Notes under the pieces: model-generated | Database searches by the model: none | Told to the model about the DNA's origin: nothing | Seen by the model: only the letters and a program-made list of their open reading frames with translations | Assembly: GCA_012513425.1 (NCBI GenBank) | Contig: JAAZCF010000160.1 | Location: 1-5,283 of the forward strand | Reading direction: 5' to 3' | DNA length: 5,283 bases | Source: Bacteroidales bacterium | GTDB taxonomy: Bacteria > Bacteroidota > Bacteroidia > Bacteroidales > UBA932 | Shown: positions 1-5,283 of the stretch, piece by piece | How the letters are laid out: the number at the start of each line of letters is the position of its first letter | Position numbering within the stretch: the first letter of the stretch is position 1 | Made by a program: the position numbers and the translations under genes

Positions 1-23
1 AACTAATCAAAACAATCAACATT
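1..23 (+). promoter_or_regulatory. recA translation-initiation leader, no Shine-Dalgarno
   Basis: This short AT-rich stretch directly precedes the recA ATG. It contains no GGAGG-like sequence; the bases just before the start are ...caacatt. The recA frame is open through it to the window edge but holds no other ATG, so it does not offer a better start. Weak or absent Shine-Dalgarno sites are usual in Bacteroidota. Any promoter would lie left of the window. No LexA-like palindrome is visible in these 23 bases, which is too little to say anything about SOS control. Confidence 0.5.
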
Positions 24-1052
24 ATGGCTAAAGAAGAAGAAAAAAAACAAACTGAGCCTAATCTGGAAAAACTGAAAGCTCTTCAGGCAACTATCTCTAA
101 GATAGAAAAAGATTATGGCAAGGGCACAATCATGAAGCTAGGAGATCGGCCCGATTGTTCAGTTTCTATAATCGCATCCGGGTCGATAGGGCTCGATCAT
201 GCTCTCGGTATCGGTGGTTACCCTCGTGGACGTATTATTGAAATCTACGGCCCTGAGTCCAGTGGTAAAACTACTCTCGCTATTCATGCAATAGCTCAAG
301 CCCAGAAAAATGGTGGCATTGCTGCAATTATTGATGCAGAACATGCTTTTGACCGTACATATGCTAAAAATCTTGGAGTAAATGTTGACACATTGCTAAT
401 TTCTCAGCCAGATAATGGCGAGCAAGCTTTGGAAATTGCCGACAACCTCATCCGCAGCGGCGCAATTGATATTATTGTCATTGACTCTGTGGCTGCTCTC
501 ACTCCAAAGGCTGAAATTGAAGGTGAGATGGGTGACAGCAAGATGGGTCTCCATGCTCGTCTTATGAGTCAGGCCCTTCGCAAACTCACTGCCAACATTT
601 CTCTCACCAATACTTGCTGTATCTTTATCAACCAACTTCGCGAGAAGATTGGAGTAATGTTTGGTAATCCAGAGGTTACAACAGGCGGTAATGCGTTGAA
701 GTTTTATGCATCAGTGAGAGTTGATGTTCGCAAAGTAACTCAACTCAAAGATGGTGATGAAGCTACAGGCAATCGTACTCGCGCCAAGATTGTAAAGAAC
801 AAAATGGCTCCGCCTTTCCGCAAAGCCGAGTTTGATATAGTCTTTGGAGAGGGTATCTCAAAGATTGGAGAAATTGTTGACCTTGGTGTTGAGTACAATA
901 TCGTGACAAAGAGTGGCAGTTGGTTTAGCTATGGTGACACTAAAATTGGTCAAGGTCGCGATGCTGTGAAGCAGATGTTGCTCGATAACCCACAGCTTGC
1001 AGATGAAATAGAGGCCAAAATACGAGTGGCCCTTCAAAATATTAAAGACTAA
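24..1052 (+). CDS. recA: Recombinase RecA
   Basis: RecA is the cytoplasmic DNA-dependent ATPase that forms filaments on single-stranded DNA, pairs it with homologous duplex and, in species with LexA, stimulates LexA self-cleavage. The 342-residue product is full length for the family. An N-terminal helix region (about 1-35) is followed by the core: Walker A GPESSGKTT at 76-84, the catalytic glutamate in DAEHAFD (Glu106), Walker B around IDIIVIDS (148-155), loop L1 around EGEMGDSKMG (166-175), and the L2/ATP-sensing segment starting FINQLREKIGVMFGNPE (201-217, with Gln204 as the switch glutamine). The RecA C-terminal domain fills about 270-342 and ends in NIKD, without the long acidic tail of E. 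coli RecA. The start at 24 gives a normal N-terminus and is the only ATG available. trpS follows after 9 bases. All key residues are intact, so the protein should be functional. Confidence 0.98.
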   Translation: MAKEEEKKQTEPNLEKLKALQATISKIEKDYGKGTIMKLGDRPDCSVSIIASGSIGLDHALGIGGYPRGRIIEIYGPESSGKTTLAIHAIAQAQKNGGIAAIIDAEHAFDRTYAKNLGVNVDTLLISQPDNGEQALEIADNLIRSGAIDIIVIDSVAALTPKAEIEGEMGDSKMGLHARLMSQALRKLTANISLTNTCCIFINQLREKIGVMFGNPEVTTGGNALKFYASVRVDVRKVTQLKDGDEATGNRTRAKIVKNKMAPPFRKAEFDIVFGEGISKIGEIVDLGVEYNIVTKSGSWFSYGDTKIGQGRDAVKQMLLDNPQLADEIEAKIRVALQNIKD

Positions 1053-1061
1053 ATAGATAAT
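1053..1061 (+). promoter_or_regulatory. recA-trpS junction, 9-base spacer without Shine-Dalgarno
   Basis: The spacer reads atagataat. It is too short for a promoter and has no purine-rich ribosome binding site, although the preceding recA codons end in aaagactaa. The short distance suggests that trpS is translated from the recA transcript, perhaps with reinitiation by ribosomes finishing recA. That coupling is inferred from the spacing alone. Confidence 0.4.
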
Positions 1062-2051
1062 ATGGATACTGTTCTTAGTGGCATTCGCTCCACAGGTCAC
1101 CTTCATTTGGGTAATTACTTTGGAGCTTTGCGCAACTTTGTAAAAATTCAAGACACATACAATTGCTTCTTTTTTATAGCAGACCTTCACTCACTTACTA
1201 CTCACCCTCATCCTACGGATCTCCACAACGGAGTTCACATCATCCTTTCAGAATATTTGGCAGCAGGCCTTGATCCTTACAAGTGTGCTCTCTTTGTCCA
1301 GAGTGATATTCCGGAGGTTTGTGAGTTATTTGTATTGTTGAATATGCTGGCATACAAAGGAGAGATGGAGCGCACTGCTTCTTTCAAAGATAAAGTGCGA
1401 CAAAATCCCGATAATGTCAACACAGGTCTATTGACTTATCCGGTGCTGATGGCTGCTGATATTCTCATTCACAGAGCCAAATATGTGCCTGTGGGTAAAG
1501 ATCAAGAGCAACATTTGGAAATCGCACGCCTTTTGGCCCGTCGCTTTAACAATATGTATGGAGTTGATGTCTTTCCAGAGCCACAAGCTTTTAATTTCGG
1601 TGCAAATCTGGTAAAAGTTCCTGGTTTGGATGGAAGTGGCAAGATGGGCAAGAGTGAAGGCAATGGCATTTTTCTATATGAAGACGACAAGTCTATTACA
1701 AAAAAAGTGATGCGTGCCGTCACAGACAGTGGTCCAACAGAGCCAAACTCTCCAAAGCCTGAAGTAATTGAGAATCTGTTCACTTTAATGAACCTTGTCA
1801 GCGAGTCTGACACGTTGGCTTTCTTTGATGAGAAGTGGAATGATTGCTCAATTCGCTATGGAGATTTGAAGAAGCAGTTAGCAACAGACATTTGCAAGAC
1901 AGTTGCTCCTATTAGAGAGCGCATAGATGCTATCTCTAATGATGCTGATTATCTACGTAAAGTGGCAGCTCTTGGTCGCGATAAAGCCAGAGAGTCTGCC
2001 TCTGCCACATTGAAGCTGGCACGCGAAGCCGTTGGCTTTAAAGCTTTTTAG
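1062..2051 (+). CDS. trpS: Tryptophan--tRNA ligase (TrpRS)
   Basis: This cytoplasmic class Ic aminoacyl-tRNA synthetase activates tryptophan with ATP and charges tRNA-Trp. The 329 residues match the usual bacterial length of about 325-340. The HIGH-type ATP motif is seen in TGHLHLGNYFGAL (11-23), within the typical N-terminus LSGIRSTGHLHLGN. Other TrpRS landmarks follow: FIADLHSLT (38-46), YPVLMAADILIH (126-137) in the tryptophan pocket region, VPVGKDQEQHLEIAR (142-156), and the KMSKS-loop equivalent GKMGKSEGN (193-201), where glycine replaces the first serine. The remaining residues (about 205-329) form the helical anticodon-binding domain. The ATG at 1062 starts eleven residues before the HIGH-type motif, as expected, so the start is secure. 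It lies 9 bases after recA and 26 bases before a transporter gene on the same strand. No trp attenuator or T-box fits in the 9-base upstream gap, so any tryptophan-responsive control would have to act elsewhere. Confidence 0.97.
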   Translation: MDTVLSGIRSTGHLHLGNYFGALRNFVKIQDTYNCFFFIADLHSLTTHPHPTDLHNGVHIILSEYLAAGLDPYKCALFVQSDIPEVCELFVLLNMLAYKGEMERTASFKDKVRQNPDNVNTGLLTYPVLMAADILIHRAKYVPVGKDQEQHLEIARLLARRFNNMYGVDVFPEPQAFNFGANLVKVPGLDGSGKMGKSEGNGIFLYEDDKSITKKVMRAVTDSGPTEPNSPKPEVIENLFTLMNLVSESDTLAFFDEKWNDCSIRYGDLKKQLATDICKTVAPIRERIDAISNDADYLRKVAALGRDKARESASATLKLAREAVGFKAF

Positions 2052-2077
2052 ATATACAATTAACTAATTATAATATT
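2052..2077 (+). promoter_or_regulatory. trpS-symporter gap, AT-rich initiation region
   Basis: The 26 bases are almost all A and T and end in taatattATG. No Shine-Dalgarno sequence is present. I see no convincing match to the Bacteroides-type promoter (TTTG near -33 with TAnnTTTG near -7) here or in the end of trpS, nor a terminator hairpin after trpS. Read-through from trpS into the transporter gene is therefore the simpler reading, but an internal promoter cannot be excluded by eye. Confidence 0.35.
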
Positions 2078-3493
2078 ATGTCAGAAATAGCAACCAAAGA
2101 AACTAAAGGCTTTTATAAGCTTTCTTGGGCGCAGAGGATAGGATTCGGTTCTGGTGACCTTGCTCAGAACCTCATCTATCAGACTGTCTGCACCTACCTT
2201 TTGATTTTTTACACCAGCGTATTTGGAATCCCATCAGCTCAGGCTGCCGTGATGTTTCTCATCGTTCGTCTTGTTGACGTTCTTTGGGATCCATTTGTAG
2301 GAGCTTGGGTAGATTCCCATTCTCCAAAGCTCGGTAAGTATCGTTCATATTTGATATTGGGTGGTATTCCGCTCACCGGTTTTGCAATTCTTTGCTTTTG
2401 GAACACAGAGTTTACTCATGGGTCACTAATGTTTGCATACATCACTTATGTCTGCTTGTCGCTTTGCTACACTCTCGTAAATGTTCCATATGGTGCATTG
2501 AATGCAAGTCTTACCAGAGATAATGATGAGATAACAACTCTCACTTCTACTCGTATGTTTATGGCAAATATCGGCGGCCTCATAGTTCAGGCTGGTATTC
2601 CATTGATAGTAAAGAAAATGTCTCCTGACGGGTCTATGGCTTCTGCTGCTAGTGCCGATGCGTGGTTTACCACGATGACCATCTTTGCTTTGGCGGGTTT
2701 GGCTCTGTTGATATTCTGCTTTACACAAACAAAAGAAAGGGTTGTGATGGAGTCATCTCAGACAGACAAAGTTAAGTGGTCGGACCTGTTCACAGAGTTC
2801 GTTAGAAACAAACCGTTGCGTATTCTTGCTTTGTTCTTCATCACTGCTTTTGCAATGATGTCTGTAAGTAATGCTGCCGGTCCGTATTATATGGAATATA
2901 ATCTTGCCGGAGCTCCTGATGTATTTGGCATTCCAGCTACAAGTATTTTCCAGGGTTTGGGCACTATTCCTGCTTTTATTTTCCTTCCTTTAGTTCCTAT
3001 GATCAAGAGAAAAATCGGTAAAAAAGGCATGTTCTTCGTATTCCTCAGTATCGCAATTGTCGGAATGGCCATCCTTTTCACAGTTTCCTCAATTTCTGCT
3101 CTTCGTAATCATATGTGGTTGGTATATCTAGCTCAGTTTATCAAAGCATCAGGTGTTATTACAGCTACAGGTTATATGTGGGCTTTGGTCCCTGAAGTTA
3201 TCAGCTATGGTGAATATACATCAGGTCGTCGTATCAGTGGTATTGTAAATGCCCTCACTGGAATTTTCTTCAAAGCCGGTATGGCTTTAGGTGGTGTAAT
3301 TCCTGGCTTCGTGCTTGCTGCTGTTAAATTTGACATTGATCCTAATTCTATTCAAGCTCAGCAAGGTATTCTTTGGATTCTTTGCATCATTCCGGCTATT
3401 ATGCTTGGGTTGGCTATGTTCATTATTTCTAAGTACAATTTGGATGATGAGTCTTTGGATAAGATGAATCGTGAAATTGAAGCTCGCAGTTAA
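2078..3493 (+). CDS. GPH-family (MelB-like) sugar:cation symporter
   Basis: This is an inner-membrane secondary transporter of the glycoside-pentoside-hexuronide:cation symporter family (MFS superfamily), predicted to import a small sugar, glycoside or uronide with H+ or Na+. The 471 residues fit the family's usual 450-500. Hydrophobic stretches support 12 membrane helices, roughly at 27-48, 55-75, 89-107, 115-138, 157-178, 195-215, then a cytoplasmic loop (216-244), 245-265, 280-302, 312-335, 345-369, 386-410 and 428-450. Family signatures are GSGDLAQNLIYQ (24-35), RLVDVLWDPFVGAWVDS (64-80) followed by KLGKYRSYLI (84-93), YTLVNVPYGAL (131-141), and VPEVISYGEYTSGRRISGI (371-389). Compared with MelB from memory, the helix-2 aspartates (Asp67, Asp71) are kept, but the Asn58 position is Trp70, and Asp124 and Trp128 of the sugar site are Asn135 and Gly139. 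Melibiose is thus an unlikely substrate; the real one cannot be named. The gene ends 20 bases before a strong terminator and faces an esterase gene. Confidence 0.9.
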   Translation: MSEIATKETKGFYKLSWAQRIGFGSGDLAQNLIYQTVCTYLLIFYTSVFGIPSAQAAVMFLIVRLVDVLWDPFVGAWVDSHSPKLGKYRSYLILGGIPLTGFAILCFWNTEFTHGSLMFAYITYVCLSLCYTLVNVPYGALNASLTRDNDEITTLTSTRMFMANIGGLIVQAGIPLIVKKMSPDGSMASAASADAWFTTMTIFALAGLALLIFCFTQTKERVVMESSQTDKVKWSDLFTEFVRNKPLRILALFFITAFAMMSVSNAAGPYYMEYNLAGAPDVFGIPATSIFQGLGTIPAFIFLPLVPMIKRKIGKKGMFFVFLSIAIVGMAILFTVSSISALRNHMWLVYLAQFIKASGVITATGYMWALVPEVISYGEYTSGRRISGIVNALTGIFFKAGMALGGVIPGFVLAAVKFDIDPNSIQAQQGILWILCIIPAIMLGLAMFIISKYNLDDESLDKMNREIEARS

Positions 3494-3513
3494 AGTTTAA
3501 TCTCAACTTTATC

Positions 3514-3561
3514 AAAATATGAGGGGGACTAAAAAGAAATTTTTAGTCCCCCTCATATTTT
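3514..3561. terminator. Bidirectional intrinsic terminator, 22-bp perfect inverted repeat
   Basis: The left arm (3514-3535) and right arm (3540-3561) are exact reverse complements over 22 bases, separated by the loop gaaa (3536-3539). The GC-rich core is gagggggact paired with agtccccctc. An A5/T5 block lies beside the loop, and AT-rich bases form the foot of the stem. In plus-strand RNA the core is followed by a U-rich tail (auauuuuau), and in minus-strand RNA by auauuuugau, so the element can stop transcription from both sides. It sits 20 bases after the symporter stop codon and 17 bases after the esterase stop codon (counted on the minus strand), as expected for a shared terminator between convergent genes. 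Confidence 0.93.
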
Positions 3562-3578
3562 ATGTATTATATTGAAAA

Positions 3579-5283
3579 CTATTTGAGTTCCATTTGGAAT
3601 GGAGCCACCGGCATATCTTCGGCGTTGTAGAGGGCGACATCTTCTTTGACATAGTTTTTCCAGAGATAGCGAACCTTTTGTGGGTTATTAATTCCGCCAA
3701 CATAAAGCACAACTCTGTTGCCAAGAATGGATGCACGAACTCTTTGATAAGCTCCATTTTCATCACTCACTGCGAAACCCTTAATGTCGTCGCCTTTTAC
3801 AACCAAACCATTGCCGATTTCGCTGAATGAAAGATAAATCTTGCCATCCTTCAACTCTGCTTTTGTGCATTCAGGTGAAAGCACAACAGTCTCACCATAA
3901 GCAGTGCGCATAGCACCTTTTGCCAATCTTTCTCCAATAGGCTTTTTGTTTATAGGGTGAATATTGTTCCAAAAGCCAATATCACAACCTACTGAAAGAG
4001 CAGCATTTTCTAAAAGATGAGTAGCCAAGCGCTGGCCTTCACGAATATTTGCCCAACCATCTTCCACAGGAAGGAAAGTCTTGTCAAGGTGACTGTGAAG
4101 TTGAGAAATCAAAACAGGTAACTGAGGGTCGCGGAAATCATTTCTCCAAGTAGTCATCATGTCTGCCAAGAATTTGCCATAATCAGGAGTAGAACCTGAG
4201 TTGCTTTCGCCTTGATACCAGACAACGCCGCGAACAGAAGCATTTGCCACTGGTCGTAGCATACCGAAATAAAGTCCGAAAGGATTGCGAACAGACGGTC
4301 TGTAAGGCCTTGCCTCAGTTTCTACATACTGCATTTTAGCTTTTGGTGCAGTCATTCCTTGCGGCATAGGACGATTGTTTGCACGCTCTTCTTTGAAATA
4401 TTTCCAACCATCGTTGAGAGCGATGATGTCATCACCTAGCCTCAATTCGTAATCTTCACCTTCATAGAAGCCTGAAGTCGGGCCATTTCCACTAGCTTTC
4501 ATGCAAATAACATTTTTACCTTCTTTCAAAATGCCTTTAGCAAAAGCATAGTTGCGTGGAGGGTATTCATAGCTAGTTGAGCCAACTTTTACTCCATTGA
4601 TGAAGGTTTCGTCGTTATTTCTGAAAGTACCAAGCTTCAACAAATTGTTCTCACTGGCTGCTTGCTCTGCAGTAAGATACAGATAGTGTCTGTAATATAC
4701 TACTGCACTGCCGCTGATGTTAATATCTTTGAAATAGTGAGGCATATATACACTTTCCCACTCACTGTCATCCAAATCAAGAGCAGTGTAGTCAACTTGC
4801 GGTGAAGCTGGCTGAGCGGGAGCACCTGCAGGATGGTTTCCTCCACCAAAATTGCCGCTTCTAGCAGGCTGAGGCTTAGGATTGCGAAGGTTTTCCAAAA
4901 TCTCTGAATATTCAGGATATTGGGCCAAGTTTTCAGGAGCCATCCAGCTTTCTATTGCAGTGCCACCCACAGCGCATTGAATGATGGCAACAGGCACTTG
5001 ATAAGTATCATATATTTTTCTGGCAAAGAAATATGGAACAGTAGACATCTTCAGGCAAGTCTCCGGAGTTACAGCTTTCCAAGATCCAGAAGCAAAGTCT
5101 TTTTGTGGACCATCGTAAGCATATTTTTCACCTACCAAAAACTCTCTGATAAGAGGATTGGAGTAATGAAGGATATCATCGCCATATACATCAAGAGTTC
5201 TTTCCAAAGGAGTTTGCATATTTGATTGGCCTGAGAATACCCAAACATCGCCAAATACAACTTCTTTAATAACCTGACCATTG
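3579..5283 (-). CDS. Sialate O-acetylesterase-type (SASA/SGNH) carbohydrate esterase, 5' end outside window
   Basis: This is a serine esterase of the SASA (SGNH-like) family, predicted to remove O-acetyl groups from a carbohydrate, either sialic acids or hemicellulose/pectin oligosaccharides. The frame is open to the right edge, giving 567 visible residues. The ATG at 5217-5219 is internal, since GDVWVFSGQSNM, with the nucleophile Ser20 (codon 5223-5225), spans it. By family comparison roughly 80-120 N-terminal residues, including any signal peptide, are missing. Visible order: nucleophile block (11-22), oxyanion-type block VGGTAIESW (105-113), a Pro/Gly/Ala-rich linker (134-162), an inserted jelly-roll domain (about 165-290, with DETFINGVKVGST at 224-236), the second catalytic half with GVVWYQGESN (352-361), and NNIHPINKKPIGERLA (439-454) with the probable catalytic His442. 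A beta-rich C-terminal domain ends in VAPFQMELK. The split layout also recalls CE20-type acetyl-xylooligosaccharide esterases, so substrate is open. It converges on the symporter gene; its promoter is not visible. Confidence 0.9.
   Translation of the reverse strand, partial: NGQVIKEVVFGDVWVFSGQSNMQTPLERTLDVYGDDILHYSNPLIREFLVGEKYAYDGPQKDFASGSWKAVTPETCLKMSTVPYFFARKIYDTYQVPVAIIQCAVGGTAIESWMAPENLAQYPEYSEILENLRNPKPQPARSGNFGGGNHPAGAPAQPASPQVDYTALDLDDSEWESVYMPHYFKDINISGSAVVYYRHYLYLTAEQAASENNLLKLGTFRNNDETFINGVKVGSTSYEYPPRNYAFAKGILKEGKNVICMKASGNGPTSGFYEGEDYELRLGDDIIALNDGWKYFKEERANNRPMPQGMTAPKAKMQYVETEARPYRPSVRNPFGLYFGMLRPVANASVRGVVWYQGESNSGSTPDYGKFLADMMTTWRNDFRDPQLPVLISQLHSHLDKTFLPVEDGWANIREGQRLATHLLENAALSVGCDIGFWNNIHPINKKPIGERLAKGAMRTAYGETVVLSPECTKAELKDGKIYLSFSEIGNGLVVKGDDIKGFAVSDENGAYQRVRASILGNRVVLYVGGINNPQKVRYLWKNYVKEDVALYNAEDMPVAPFQMELK
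4797..4883 (-). other. Pro/Gly/Ala-rich linker segment within the esterase gene
   Basis: These codons encode 29 residues (visible residues 134-162 of the esterase), beginning NPKPQPARSGNFGGG and ending PAQPASPQ. Seventeen of the 29 are proline, glycine or alanine, unlike the flanking folded parts. The segment lies between the first catalytic half and the inserted jelly-roll domain and is probably a flexible, disordered connector. It contains no frameshift or stop. It is not a tandem repeat at the DNA level as far as can be seen. Confidence 0.6.

Noticed and set aside
858..1190. Minus-strand open frame of 110 codons across the recA-trpS junction
   Set aside because: It overlaps two certain genes in antisense, has no recognisable domain, and its composition is what the complement of coding DNA gives.
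1502..1813. Minus-strand open frame of 103 codons inside trpS
   Set aside because: It is the complement of conserved TrpRS codons, including the KMGKS loop, so it is a shadow frame.
2030..2077. A promoter for the symporter gene in the AT-rich gap after trpS
   Set aside because: AT-richness alone is not evidence; I could not find paired elements matching the Bacteroides-type promoter at a suitable spacing.
2426..2728. Minus-strand open frame of 100 codons inside the symporter gene
   Set aside because: It is antisense to transmembrane coding sequence; the predicted protein is polar and low in recognisable structure, as expected for a shadow frame.
3514..3561. The inverted repeat as the end of an insertion sequence or a recombinase site
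   Set aside because: There is no transposase or integrase nearby, no second copy in the window, and its position between two convergent stop codons with U-rich tails fits a terminator better.
3594..3830. Plus-strand open frame of 78 codons just beyond the terminator
   Set aside because: It lies antisense to the conserved C-terminal part of the esterase, with no sign of independent coding.
4920..5225. Plus-strand open frame of 101 codons opposite the esterase
   Set aside because: It is entirely antisense to well-conserved esterase codons, including most of the nucleophile block, and the product resembles nothing known.

Overview
The window looks like a chromosomal segment from a member of the Bacteroidota, probably the order Bacteroidales. 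The RecA sequence has the style of that group (for example DAEHAFDR after the ATPase core, and a short C-terminus without a long acidic tail). None of the three visible start codons has a Shine-Dalgarno sequence; each is preceded by AT-rich DNA with A at -3 and T at -1. The base composition is moderately AT-rich. The assignment is by recognition only and was not checked by a search.

Layout: three genes run left to right, closely packed: recA (24-1052), trpS (1062-2051) and a 12-helix sugar:cation symporter of the GPH (MelB-like) family (2078-3493). The gaps of 9 and 26 bases suggest a single transcript. A perfect 22-bp inverted repeat with a 4-base loop (3514-3561) follows, and serves as a bidirectional terminator between convergent genes. 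The rest (3579-5283) is a minus-strand gene for a sialate O-acetylesterase-type (SASA/SGNH) carbohydrate esterase with an inserted beta-sandwich domain. Its 5' end lies beyond the right edge of the window. The first in-window ATG (5217-5219) is not its start, because the reading frame stays open to the edge and the nucleophile motif GQSNM straddles that ATG.

Function: recA and trpS are housekeeping genes (homologous recombination and tRNA-Trp charging). The symporter and the esterase both fit glycan use: the esterase would remove acetyl groups from sugars or oligosaccharides outside the cytoplasm, and the symporter would import a small glycoside, sugar or uronide. That they share a substrate is only an inference from their adjacency; they are convergent and not co-transcribed.

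I found no mobile element, CRISPR array, RNA gene or defence system, and nothing that amounts to a new biological system. The points worth a second look are the terminator's symmetry, the symporter's changed cation- and sugar-site residues, and the esterase's linker and active-site context.
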